From: Sporothrix humicola | Lineage: Eukaryota; Ascomycota; Sordariomycetes; Ophiostomatales; Ophiostomataceae | NCBI GenBank assembly: GCA_021396245.1 | Contig: WNYE01000002.1 | Location: 620,001-684,000, forward strand | Reading direction: 5' to 3' | Length of the DNA: 64,000 nt | Part shown: positions 10,601 through 22,400 of the stretch, piece by piece | Position numbering within the stretch: the first letter of the stretch is position 1 | Layout of the letters: the number at the start of each line of letters is the position of its first letter | Made by a program: the position numbers and the translations under genes | Notes under the pieces: generated by a model | Told to the model about the DNA's origin: nothing | What the model saw: only the letters and a program-made list of their open reading frames with translations | The model's database searches: none

Positions 10601-13600
10601 TTTCGAGATCTTTGAGAGCCCTGCCCACATCCGTTGCATGGAGACCGAGACCGGCCTGCCCTCGACCATCGGCACCAACTTTGACGAGCTTGCACGCCAC
10701 CACCCGTCCCTCCGCCCGCTGATAACATCGGCGGTCCTGGACATGGTCAGCCGTGTGGGCTACATGGCCGAAACAAAGGCAACGACCGACAACTGGGGCA
10801 TCCGTCTGCACCCTGCCCCCAAGTCTAAGGTCGAGGAGGCAGCCGAGACCACTGCCGAGGTGAAGGGCACTGCGGACGCTTCGACTGAGGATGTGGAGAT
10901 GGCTGACGCGACGAGTGCTGCTCCAGCTGCATCTGCACCTGCAGCTGCAACTGCAGCTGCGGCCGAGAGTGGTGCCGTCACAGCTTCAACAGCTGGCACG
11001 CCCCCTGTCTACCAGGACGCCCTGCCTTTTGTCACCGCCACAGCGCTCTTCCTGAACGTCTACCTCAACAACCCGACTCTGCAGTCCCTGTTTATCAAGC
11101 GGGGAGGTATTGAGCTGCTGTTGGACCTTGTCGAGTCTCCAGGTCTGCCGTTCATCCAGCCCACAGCTATGATCTCGCCCACGCTTCTCCAGATCTTTAG
11201 CCAGCTTCTGGAGGCCTCGCCGATTCTTGCTATCCCGGCCATGTTCTCGCGCATGATCAACGCCTTTGATGCCATCAAGCCTCTTATCGTTCCCTACATG
11301 AAGAAGGAGGACGAGACAGAGGAGAAGATGGAGCAGGACGACAAGACCGAGAAGGAGGACAAGGAGGAAGAGCCCGTCTCTGACGACAAGGGAAAGGCGC
11401 CCGAAGGCAGCGAAGTCACACCCAAGCCCAAGGCCGCCATTCCGTCGGTCTTTTCTTTGTTTGTCCGGCCCGATTTCCCGGCTGCTGGCCCTGAACAGAT
11501 CGCCGCTGGCACGACTACTCTCAAGGCACTGTTCCGGACCAGATACCTCCTCTACCTTGTCCAATGCTGCTTCCCACTCAACCGGCAAGGTGCCAACACA
11601 GTGTACCCTATTGTCCTGTACGACTACTACATTGAGTTTGTCGAGCGCCTCGGCCCTCTTCTTTCATTTGCCATGGGGGAAGAGGCTGCTCTCAGCGCGG
11701 TGGTGCCGAGTCACTGGGGCCGGATAGCCATCCCTGCCCTGGAGGCGCTTCGCAACTCTTCCGGCACTGCTTCGTCTACTGCCCCGGCCACCAGCGGCGG
11801 TGATTTGACCAACGAGGAGGAGCCTGCATTTGCGGATGTTCTGTCCAACACGGCCTTTACGCAGACCGACAACGCCGAGGAGTCTACCAACGCTGCCAGC
11901 ACAGCAGAGGGAGGCGCTTCGTCGTCGACGCAGCCGGCCGCGCCCACGACGCCCTCGCATGACAAGCCAACAAAGCAGGAGATGTCGTCGGACAACTACC
12001 AGAACTACCAGATCATGAGAACACTCTTCCGGTCGTTCCCGACTGTCATCATCCCCGATCTGCAGGCCATTGGCAAGTCTCTGCTGCCCCGCAGAGAGCG
12101 CGACTCGTTTATCCGCAACAAGCACATCCAGCTCGCCGAGGCCATTGCCGTCACTATCCTCGACCAGCTCAAGAAGCTCGACGGCTCCACCCTCGCCAGC
12201 CAGAGACACCGCAAGATCATTCTGGAGGGCCTTCAGGACCTGCTTGTCGACCCTTCACGGCACAACGAGCGCGCGGACGGTGGTTCTACGTCCTACGTCG
12301 TCATCCCTGTCCTGCTGGCCTTCAAGAAACATGGCGGATTCGACATCCTCAACGGTCTGTTGCGGTCGTTTACCGAGACAATCAACAACGGCTCGCAGGA
12401 CCGCGGCAACCTGACAAAGTTGTACTTTGCTGCTATTGGCATGAAGACGATTCTGGATCTGTACGCCGTCATTGTCAATCCCAAGAACATCCAGGAGTCT
12501 GCGGGCCAGGTCAGCGCCTTCTCCCGGTCTACCGAGCAGCGCTCCCAGTATGTCCCTGCGCCAGCCAACCAGCTGTTGATCGAGACCTGGATGGCTGTCC
12601 TGCCTGTTGTGCTGGAGCTGTGGCAGTCGCCTGTCCTCGAAAAGATCTCGACCACGGTTCTCTCTCGGCTTATCGAGATCTTGAAGACGACTGTCTCCGT
12701 CGATCTTGACCACGGCTACTACACGCGCACCACGAGACCCAAGAAGTCGCCGACAGACATCTTTGGCGGTCCCAACATCCCGTTCCCGTGGAGCGAGAAC
12801 GAAGGCCGCATCCGTCGTGTCCACGACCGTGATAACTTCCCCGAGGACTTGGCTGTGGAGAGTGTTTACCGTGCAAACGGCAACGCGGAATTTACTCTCG
12901 AGTACGGCCGAGGTGTTCTCCAGGGCCTGATGAGATCCCGCTACCCTGTCCCTCCCATTGACGTCCGCCCGCCGACCCCTCCTCCCGCTGCCGATGTCAC
13001 CCCGTCTGCCGAGGCCGGTGCTGCTGAGGGTGAAGGTGCTTCGGGCGAGACGCAGGCATCCAGCTCTAGTGCAGGTGTGGATGTCACTGTTGCCCCGGTT
13101 GCTGGCGGCTCTTCTGGCGAGCGCGCCACCCCTGCGCCCAGACTGCCATTCTCTCTGGACGAAATGGCCGTCGACAACCAGGACAACGCCCGCAGCTCAG
13201 AGGACCTCCTGATCGAGAACCTACTGGACCCGCTCGATCCCGACGACGAATTCACCCTGTCAAGACACCCTCTGCCTCCGCCGCTGGTGACGTCTGTTCT
13301 TCGTTCCAGCCGCAGCAGCAGCAGCAAGAAGGACAAGGAGAAGGACACGCCCAAGGAGTCCCCTGGGCCGTCGGATGTTATCACCAAGGAAGACGTCGAG
13401 GAGAAGCGTGCTGAGCAGCGCAAGGACCTCATTGACCGCTGTCTCGCCGTGATCCAGATGCACCCCGATGCCGTCCAAGACATTGCCGAGCTGATCCAGT
13501 CTAGCCTCCTTCTCATAGCGGACGAGGATACTAATGGCACGCAGGAAGTCGGCGAGACTCTGACAGAGGCTCTCCTCTCGTTTGCCATTGACGACGAGAA

Positions 13601-16600
13601 CAAGAAGGAGAACGCAGCTAGCATTGCGGCCTATGCCTACCTCCTCTGTCTGCTGATCAACGACGGGAGCACGTTCTTTGACTGTACTGTTGATATCCTC
13701 AGAGAGAACATTGATGAACTGCTCGGCTTCCTCCGCGTCACTCCTGGCGGCTCGCCCGAGGACCTGCCGCCGTGGCTGTCGCACATCTTCTTGCTGTTTG
13801 AGATTCTCCTGATCAAGGACGAGCAGCAGCCTGATATGACGTGGGTCCTGCCGACGCTCGACTCGCCAGAGATCCAGGAGCTCAAGTACGAGCCGCACGA
13901 GATCATTATTGGTGACTCGCAGCGCAGCGTCCTGCTCGACAACACCCTCGACATTCTCCCGCGCATTGGCAAAGACGACGTCCTGGCCATTTCCGTCAGC
14001 CGTGTCCTCCAGATCCTGACGAGAAAGCACGATGTGGCCAAGATTGTCGGTGACAAGAAGAACCTGCAGAGGCTGTTCCTGATGGCCAAGCAGCTGTCCG
14101 GCCTCGGTGCTGGTGGCTTTTCCGACACGCGCCTCAACGTCTACATCACCACGACTCTGCGCCACATTGTCGAGGACGAGGAGGTCCTGCGCAACATCAT
14201 GCGCAGCGAGATCCGCCTCTACTTTGAGAACGGCTTCCTCCACCGCAACCAGCGCAACCATGACCTGCAGCAGTTCCTGGACGCTTTTGCGCACGTTGCT
14301 CTGCGGAACCCAGATCTCTTTGTTTCCGTGTTGAGCGAACAGGTCAAGGTGACGCGGCTCGTGCCCGAGTCGCTCCAGCGCCACAGCTTCATGATTGCGC
14401 TCAAGAATGGCGTGCCGGGCGATTCTGAGAACAACAGCAACGCAGCCAAGTCGGGGACAGCTGCATCGCACGACGACTCGTTTGGCCCAGCTGTGCAAGC
14501 GACACAGGAGCTCAACATCAACGACGTGCGCCCAACGACCGAGAAGGAGGGCGCTGAGGAGGCCGACGGTTCTTCAGCCAAGCCCGCTGCTGCCACCGCC
14601 GACAAGGACAAGGACATGCCCGACGCGCCAGCCAAGTCTACGGAAACGGCAACTGCCGTGGTTGAGCACAAGAGACCCGTTGTCGAGAACCCCGACGGTG
14701 TCATCACATTCTTGCTCGAGCAGCTCATGACATACCAAAAGGTTGACGATGCCGAGGCACCGGCCGCCAAGGATGCAGCCAAGACTCTGGCACCTCTGGG
14801 ATCGGACATTCCCATCACTGCGGCGCCGACTCCCGACCCTGCGGGCGAGGCAGGTTCCGGCCCGTCCACGCCCGTTCCTCTCACGCCGGTTTCCAATGCG
14901 CTTGAGCGTGATGTCGCCTCGGCATCTACTGCAGCTGCTGCCGGCTCCAAGGACAAGGACGGCAAGGACAAGGCTGGCCAGGTGTTCCGTGCCAGCGACC
15001 ACCCGATCTACGTCTACCGCGCCTTCTTGATCTCGTGCCTGAGCGAGCTGATCCGCAGCTACTCCCGGTCCAAGATGGAGTTTATCAACTACAAGCGCGG
15101 CGTCGCTCTGCAGATTCTGACGCCCGTGAAGCCGCGCACCAGTGTGCTCAACTACCTTCTTCACGATATTCTGTGTGCTGGTAGCGCGGGTGTTCACGGA
15201 GCGCCGCCCGAGACGATTGCGTCCAAGAAGAAGGCCGCCATGGCCGACCAGGCAAGACGGCTGCTGACTGCCCTCGTCGAGAAGACGCCGGAGAAGCATA
15301 TCCCGAGACCTAGGAACGTCTACGAGTATGACGACGACTCTGATCTGCAGTTTGTCCGGCGCTTTGTCCTCGACACGATCCTCAAGGCGTACAAGGAGGC
15401 AGCCAACTCGCCGGAGCCCATCGACGTCCGCTACAGCAAGATGTCTGCACTGGGCGAGCTCATGTCGTCCATGATCGGCGCCGACAAGGAGCGCACGTCA
15501 CTGCCGTATGCCGAATCGCACTCGTACATGCAGCTGCGGCGCCTCATGTTCGAAAAGGGCTATTTGGCGGCCCTGACGCACTCCATCTCGGACATTGACC
15601 TGGCCTTCCCAGGCGCCAAGCGCACGCTCAAGCACGTTCTGCGTGTGCTGAACGTCCTGACGGCCACCGCCATTATGCTGAGCCGCACCAACGTCATCTC
15701 TTCTTCTTCGACGGCTTCGCCCGATGCCGTCATCGAGTACGACGACATGTCCTCGTCTTCGCTGTCCGACATGGACGAAGACGACCGCGAGGAGACGCCC
15801 GACCTCTACCGCAACTCGTCGCTGGGGATGCTGGAGGGCGGCAACCCAGATGACGAATTTGATCACTCGGGCTCCGAGGTCGAGGACGACATGTACGATG
15901 ACGAGATGGACTACGACGAGGTCACCGACGACGGCGAAGAGAACTTTAGCGACGAGGACGAGGACGAGATGGGTCCTGTCGAAGGTCTTCACGGCGAGCC
16001 TGGCGTCGTCGAGCTGGTCATGGACGACGGCGACGATGATGACGAGGACGATGAGGACGACGAGGACGACGAGGACGAAGACAGCGACGACGTCGGCTCG
16101 GAAGACATGGAGGACATGGAGGACCAGATCGAAGAGGCCATCGAGGAGCTCAACGAGGACGACGTCATGGAGGACGACGGCGCCTCGGACTGGGAGAGCG
16201 AGTCCGAGGAGGATGACGAGGGCGACGACGACGACGGCTACGAGGATGGCTACGAAGTCGATCCCGCCGGCCACATCCACGGCCACGGTCACGGCCACGG
16301 TCATGGCCATATCCACCAGGTGCAGATCATCCCCGACGGCGATAGAATCAGCCGCTTCGACGAGATTGTGCGCAACATCAACGCCGACTTTGGCGGCGAT
16401 GAGGTGGCCATTGACCATTACGACGACCCGTACATTGAGGAGGGCGTCGAGGAGGAAGAGGAGGACGAGGACGATGACGGCATGGACGAGGAAGACTACA
16501 TCTACGACCAAGACTACCCCAACGAGGACTCGATGATGCAGGACGAGCCCGGCTCGATGTGGGAGACCATGGTTGGCGATCCCCACCGTCATCACCACCA

Positions 16601-19600
16601 CCACGGCCAACCCTATCCTCTCCACCACCGTCACCACCGCTTTGGAGGTAGGTCACGCCGTGTTATGCCACAACGTTTTAGAGACACCCCTGCTAACATC
16701 TTAGACTTCACACACCTGTTCCGCAACGACCGCACAGGCCGCCAGAACGTCAACGAGGGTGTTAACCCCATGCTTCGGCGCTCTCGTGGCGGTGCGCGCG
16801 ATGCCCACCGGCCGCCGTCGGCTATGTTCCGCCTCGGCCTGCCCACGGGCCTGTTCACAAGCGCTGATAGCCCCATGGCGCTTCTCAACGACCTCATGAG
16901 CAACCTGCCTGTTCTCGGCGGCGCACGCCCCGGCCACCCGCTGCACTTCCAGATCACACAAGGGCCGCACGGTGAGCTTCGGGAGCTTAGTATGCCCATC
17001 CCGATGCCGCACGACCACCGCACCTCCGACACGCGCCGCGACGCCAGCGCCAGCATCGAGCCGGCACAGGCCATTGGCTTCCGCGCCGCGACGACTGCCG
17101 ACCGCTGGACATCCGAGGCCCGCATGATGTTCGGCCCCACCATTGCCGATGCCCTCCGCCCGACAATCTACCACCTGGTCCTCCACGCCCTGGTCCCGCC
17201 GGCTGTGGAGGAGGCACGCAAGGAGCGCGATCGCAAGCTCGAGCTCGAGCGCCAGGAAGCCGAGCGCAAGGAACGCGCCGAGAAGGAACAGAAGGAGCGC
17301 GAAGCCAAGGAGGCCGAGGAGCGCGCACGCAAGAAGGCCGAAGAAGAAAAGGCTGCTGCCGAGGCTGCAGCCGCCGCCGCCGCCGAAGCCGCCGCTGCCG
17401 CAGCTGCCGCAGAAGCCCTGGCCGCCGCCAACCGCGAGAACGAGTCAGACGGTGACGACGACGACGAGCAGGGTGGCCGGGATGGCTCTGAGCCCATGGA
17501 AGGCATCGAGACGGAAGAGAACGCCGACCCAGACGCTGCCAACGACGCGCCCGCTGCGGCTGCCGAGCCGGAACAGCCGCAAGAACGTGTCGTGGTCGTC
17601 ATCCGCGGCTCCGAGATTGACATTACCGACCTGGGCATCGACCCCGAATACTTGGAGGCGCTGCCCGATGAGTTCCGCGAAGAGGTCATTGCCCAGGCCC
17701 TGACAGCCCGCCGCTCAGAAGCCCGCCAGCAGGCCGAGAACACGGGTGAGCTCAACGACGACAACTTCAACGCGTTCCTCGACGCCCTGCCCGACGACCT
17801 GCGCCTCGATATTGTCCAGCAGGAACAGCAGGAGCTAAGACGCCGCCAGCGCGAGGAGGAGCGCCGCAACGCAGGAGCTGCCGCCGCTGAAAACGCCGCG
17901 CAAGACGACATGGACACCACGGCCAGCATGCTCTTGTCGCTCCCGCCGGCCCTGCGCAACGAGATCCTGCGCGAACAGGGCGAAGACATCTTTGACCGCC
18001 TGCCGCCCGAGATGGCCGCCCAAGCACGCGCCCTGCTCGAGCAAGACGCTGGCGGCGGACGCCCGCCTGCCCACCGCGTGCCTCGTCTCCGCGAAGAGCC
18101 CGGCCGCAGCGTTCACGCTGACCGCTCACTCGAGCATGGCGGCATTGGAGGCAGTGGAGCCGCAGGCCGTTCAGGCGAGGCTGGCGGCGCCGGCAACACG
18201 GTGGCCAAGTATGAGCGCCGCGCCGTGGTGCAGATGATGGACCGGTCGGGCGTGGCGACGCTGCTGCGTCTCATGTTTGTGACACAGCAGGGCACGACCC
18301 GGACCTGCCTGTTCAATCTGTTCATCGATCTGTGCCAGAACCGCCAGAGCCGCCTCGAGATCATCAGCACGGTCCTCCAGATCCTACAGGACGGCAGCTC
18401 GGACATGGACGCCGTCGAGCGCTGCTTCAACCAGCTTTCTGCCAAGGCCAGACAGCTCCCCAAGGACAAGGACAGCAAGGAGAAGGACAAGGATGGCAAG
18501 GTGACGAACACGCCGGGCGCCGTTACGTCCACGCCCGGCACTGGCGGCAGCCTTAAGCGGACGGCCACCAGCGCGTCGCTCGGTGGCCCGAGCGTTAGCC
18601 ACCACCACCAGGTCACACACCTCGACAGCTCGCCGCTGCTGATCGTGCAGCAAGGCCTCGATCTGCTTGTGGACCTGTGCAGCCGCAACCAGCACATTCC
18701 CTCGCTCTTCCTGACGGAGCACGACTTTATCGGCGCGTCGCTCCGCAAGCCGTTTGGCAGCCGCAAGGCCAAGGGCGTGCAGTCCAAGGCGTCGCGCTTC
18801 GGCATCAACTCGCTCCTCCTCCTACTCGAAAAGGACCTGGTCATGGAGAGCTCGTCGGTCATGCAGCTGCTGGCAGAGCTCCTGAACCGAGTCACGCAGC
18901 CGCTGCAGGCTCTCGAGCGCGAGCGTCGTCGCCGCGAGCAGGCCGAAGAGCAGGAGCGCAAGAAGGCGGAAGAAAAGGCAGCCAAAGAGGCCGAGGAGAA
19001 GGAGAAAAAGGACAAGGATGCCGACAACACCGAGGCGGCAGAAGGTGCTTCGGCTCCTGATGCCGCTGCATCCTCTTCCAGTGCCCCAGCTGAAGGAAGC
19101 TCTCAAGTCCCAACAGCCGAGGCCTCCACTGGTGAATCTTCCAAGCAGCCCGACGCACCCAAGGATAAGGACACGCCCAAGGAAACACCCAAGAAGCTCG
19201 TCATGCCCTTCATCCCCGACCACAACCTGTCGCTCGTCGTCAACATCTTTGTCGCGCGCGAGTGCAGCTCCAAGACGTTCCAAAACACAATCTCCACCAT
19301 CAAGAACCTGTCGAGCATCGAGGGCACCAAGCAGCGCTTCGGCCAGGAGCTGGCGCGCCAGGCCAAGACCCTGAGCGACAACATCCTGCACGACCTCGAC
19401 GAGCTGTTGCCGTACATTGAGGCCGCCGAGACGGGCACTGAGATCCAGGGCATTGCCCTCGCCAAGTTCTCGCCCGGTGCCGCCGAGCAGAACAAGCTGC
19501 TGCGCGTGTTGACCGCCCTGGACCATTTGTTCGGAGTCCAAGCCAAGAAGGCCGAGGCCGAGTCCGCCGCTTCCTCCTCGTCGACCGTCGACGAAGAAGA

Positions 19601-21188
19601 CTACATGGGCAGCCTGTACCACAATGCTACGTTCATCAAGATGTGGGGCCGTCTGAGCTCGTGTCTGAGCGCCATCCGCCAGCGGGACAACATGCTCAAC
19701 GTGGCGACGATCCTGCTGCCGCTCATCGAGTCGCTGATGGTCGTCTGCAAGAACGCCAACCTGCCCGAGTCGACCGAGGCGCAGATGTCGCAGAGTGTAA
19801 CACTCGGCAAGGAGAAGGAGGCCGAAGGCAGCGGCAGCAGCAGCACCAACAAAGAGGCCGAGACCATGCTGCTCCTGTCGAGCCCGCCGCCCGAGAGCCG
19901 CCCCGTCTGGGACCTCTTCTTCCGCTTCACCGAGGAGCACCGCCGCATCCTCAACGAGCTCGTGCGCAACAACCCCAAGCTCATGTCCGGCACGTTCTCG
20001 CTGCTCGTCAAGAACCCCAAGGTGCTCGAGTTCGACAACAAGCGCAACTACTTCAACCGCAGTGTCCACGCCAAGACGGGCTCCCACCAGCAGCGGCCCT
20101 CGGCACCGCCACTGCAACTCAGTGTGCGGCGCGACCAGGTCTTCCACGACTCCTTCCGCTCGCTCTACTTCAAGTCCGGCGACGAGATGAAGTACGGCAA
20201 GCTCAACATCCGCTTCCACGGCGAGGAAGGCGTCGACGCCGGCGGTGTCACGCGCGAGTGGTTCCAGGTGCTGTCGCGGCAAATGTTCGACCCCAACTAC
20301 GCGCTGTTCATCCCCGTGTCCTCGGACCGCACGACCTTCCACCCCAACAAGCTGAGCGGCATCAACGACGAGCACCTGCTCTTCTTCAAGTTTATTGGCC
20401 GCATCATTGGCAAGGCCCTGTACGAGGGTCGTTTGTTAGAGTGTTATTTCTCGCGCGCCGTCTACAAGCGCATCCTGGGCAAGCCCGTGTCCGTCAAGGA
20501 CATGGAGTCGTTTGACCCCGAGTACTACAAGTCACTGGTGTGGATGCTCGAGAACGACATTACGGATGTGATTACCGAGACCTTTTCGGTCGTCGACGAC
20601 GAGTTTGGCGCAACCAAGGTGGTCGACCTGATCCCCAACGGCCGCGACGTCGGCGTCACCGAAGAGAACAAGCACGACTACGTGCGTTTAGTGGTCGAGC
20701 ACAAGCTGCTGGCGTCCGTCAAGGACCAGATGGGCGAGTTTTTGAAGGGCTTCCACGACATTATCCCGGCCGAGCTGATTTCCATCTTTACCGAACAAGA
20801 GCTCGAGCTGTTGATTTCCGGCCTGCCCGACATTGATATCGACGACTGGCGCGGCAACACCGAGTACCACAACTATTCTGGCGGCGCGCCCCAGATCCAG
20901 TGGTTCTGGCGCGCCGTGCGCTCCTTTGACAAGGAAGAGCGCGCGAAACTCCTCCAGTTTGTCACCGGCACGTCCAAGGTGCCCCTCAACGGCTTCAAGG
21001 AGCTTGAGGGCATGAACGGCATTAACCGGTTCAACATTCACCGCGACTACGGCCAAAAGGACCGCCTGCCCAGCTCGCACACCTGCTTCAACCAGCTCGA
21101 CCTGCCCGAGTACGAGAGCTACGACGCCATGCGCTCGCAGCTGCTCAAGGCCATTACCGCGGGCAACGAGTACTTTGGTTTCGCCTGA
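7668..21188 (+). CDS. TOM1: Giant HECT E3 ubiquitin ligase, Tom1/HUWE1 orthologue
   Basis: Exons 7668-7715, 7845-16647 and 16705-21188 give 4,444 residues, close to human HUWE1 and longer than yeast Tom1. The start MGKITKTLQPKHRESM is followed by a GTACGT...ACTAAC...ACAG intron. The N-terminal ~900 residues are the helical armadillo-like DUF908/DUF913 region. Later come a very acidic tract (~2645-2920), two His-rich patches (~2825-2840 and ~2929-2949), a charged Glu/Lys/Ala helix (~3118-3196) and three LP-centred ubiquitin-binding-like motifs (~3250-3390: YLEALPDEFREEVI, FLDALPDDLRLDIV, LLSLPPALRNEIL). The HECT domain fills ~4090-4444. The catalytic cysteine is Cys4411 (codon 21084-21086) in SSHTCFNQLDLP, and the C-terminus is GNEYFGFA. 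Family roles include histone and ribosomal protein turnover and mRNA export. The 57 nt second intron keeps frame if retained. Confidence 0.96.
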
Positions 21189-22400
21189 GAAGGAGCCGCA
21201 GACGGCGACGACAAGAAGAGAGGAGTGGAGTGGAGATGTACGCTGAAGTTTATTGTCTTTCGTTTTCTGTTATACCGTTGTGATTCGGTTCTGTTTCTGT
21301 TTCCTGTTTTGATTTTTTCTTTTTAATTTGTTAATGCCTGTTCTGTTTCCTGTTTCTGCTTTTGTTTTTACGTCCTGTCTTCTGTCTTTGGCTTCTTCTG
21401 CTTCTTGTTTATTTCCCCTATTCGCCGCCTCCCTTTCCTGTGATATTTTCTTCTCTTCGGCTTCATGTCTTATACTTTATGTTTTATCCTTCTCTCGAAA
21501 AATAGAGAGAATATGGGAAGGGGAGTTTCGACAGTAAGATAGAACCTCTGATACATACACACCACCACATAGTCTAGCCTTTCCTAAGTAGAGAAGAGGC
21601 AAGAGTTCTGTTCCAGAGTGCAGTCTGGACCAGAACTCTTTGTCTCCTTCTCGATAAGGCACACGCAATACACTACCCTTTAATTCAAACAGCTTGCGTT
21701 GTAGCTTCGTAAAGTGTTCACAGTAGAATGTATCTTGTAAAGTAAACGAAATGTCAAGTTTATAAAGCTGGCCTAAAGTTCATACAATGAAAGGGGAAAT
21801 GTAAAGAGAATGACTAAGTCAAAAGGGAAAAGTGAAAAGGGGGTATATCTTGTTTGAAACGTTTCGTGGAATAAACGCAGAAGGGAGATGAGAAGAAACG
21901 AGAAAGAAGAAACGAGAAAGAAGAAACGAAAAATGCTCGACACAAGAGAAAAGACAAAGAGACAAAAGCCCCCCAAATGAAACAGAAAACAAAAGCTCCC
22001 AGCAAACCATGCACCCTCTATATCTATGCTGTTAAATGGCCAAGCCTGGTGGCCGGTTGTCGTAACTGTCTGCTGGTCGTGGTGGTCGCCTCGTCTCCAG
22101 AGCAATGCTTGTATTGACGTCACTGCCAACCGTATCAAAACTCCATCGAAACTGCCGTGCGGCTGCAACCATCATGCGCACAGCCAGTGTCTGCCACAAG
22201 TCGCACGTCCTTGTCCACAACCGGCTTTGCGGCCAGAGTGAGGACACAGCAGCGGCAGCCCAGGTCCAGGTCGACGTGAGTTTGGGTGACCAGGAGTCGG
22301 TCGATATGGAAGAGTGTGATGGCGGGGGTGGAGACGACGACGACGGAGATCCCTGCTTCACATCGTCTCGCTGGCAGTCTTGAGCTCGTGATGAGAAGTC
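21189..22400. other. Convergent 3' region, TOM1 / Hook
   Basis: T-rich then A-rich non-coding DNA between two converging genes. No gene, repeat or RNA recognised. Confidence 0.5.

Noticed and set aside
17992..18237. Possible frameshift in TOM1, with alternative frame coding an Ala-rich peptide
   Set aside because: The main frame continues into well-conserved sequence (VVQMMDRSGVATLLRLMF) without interruption; this linker is normally variable.
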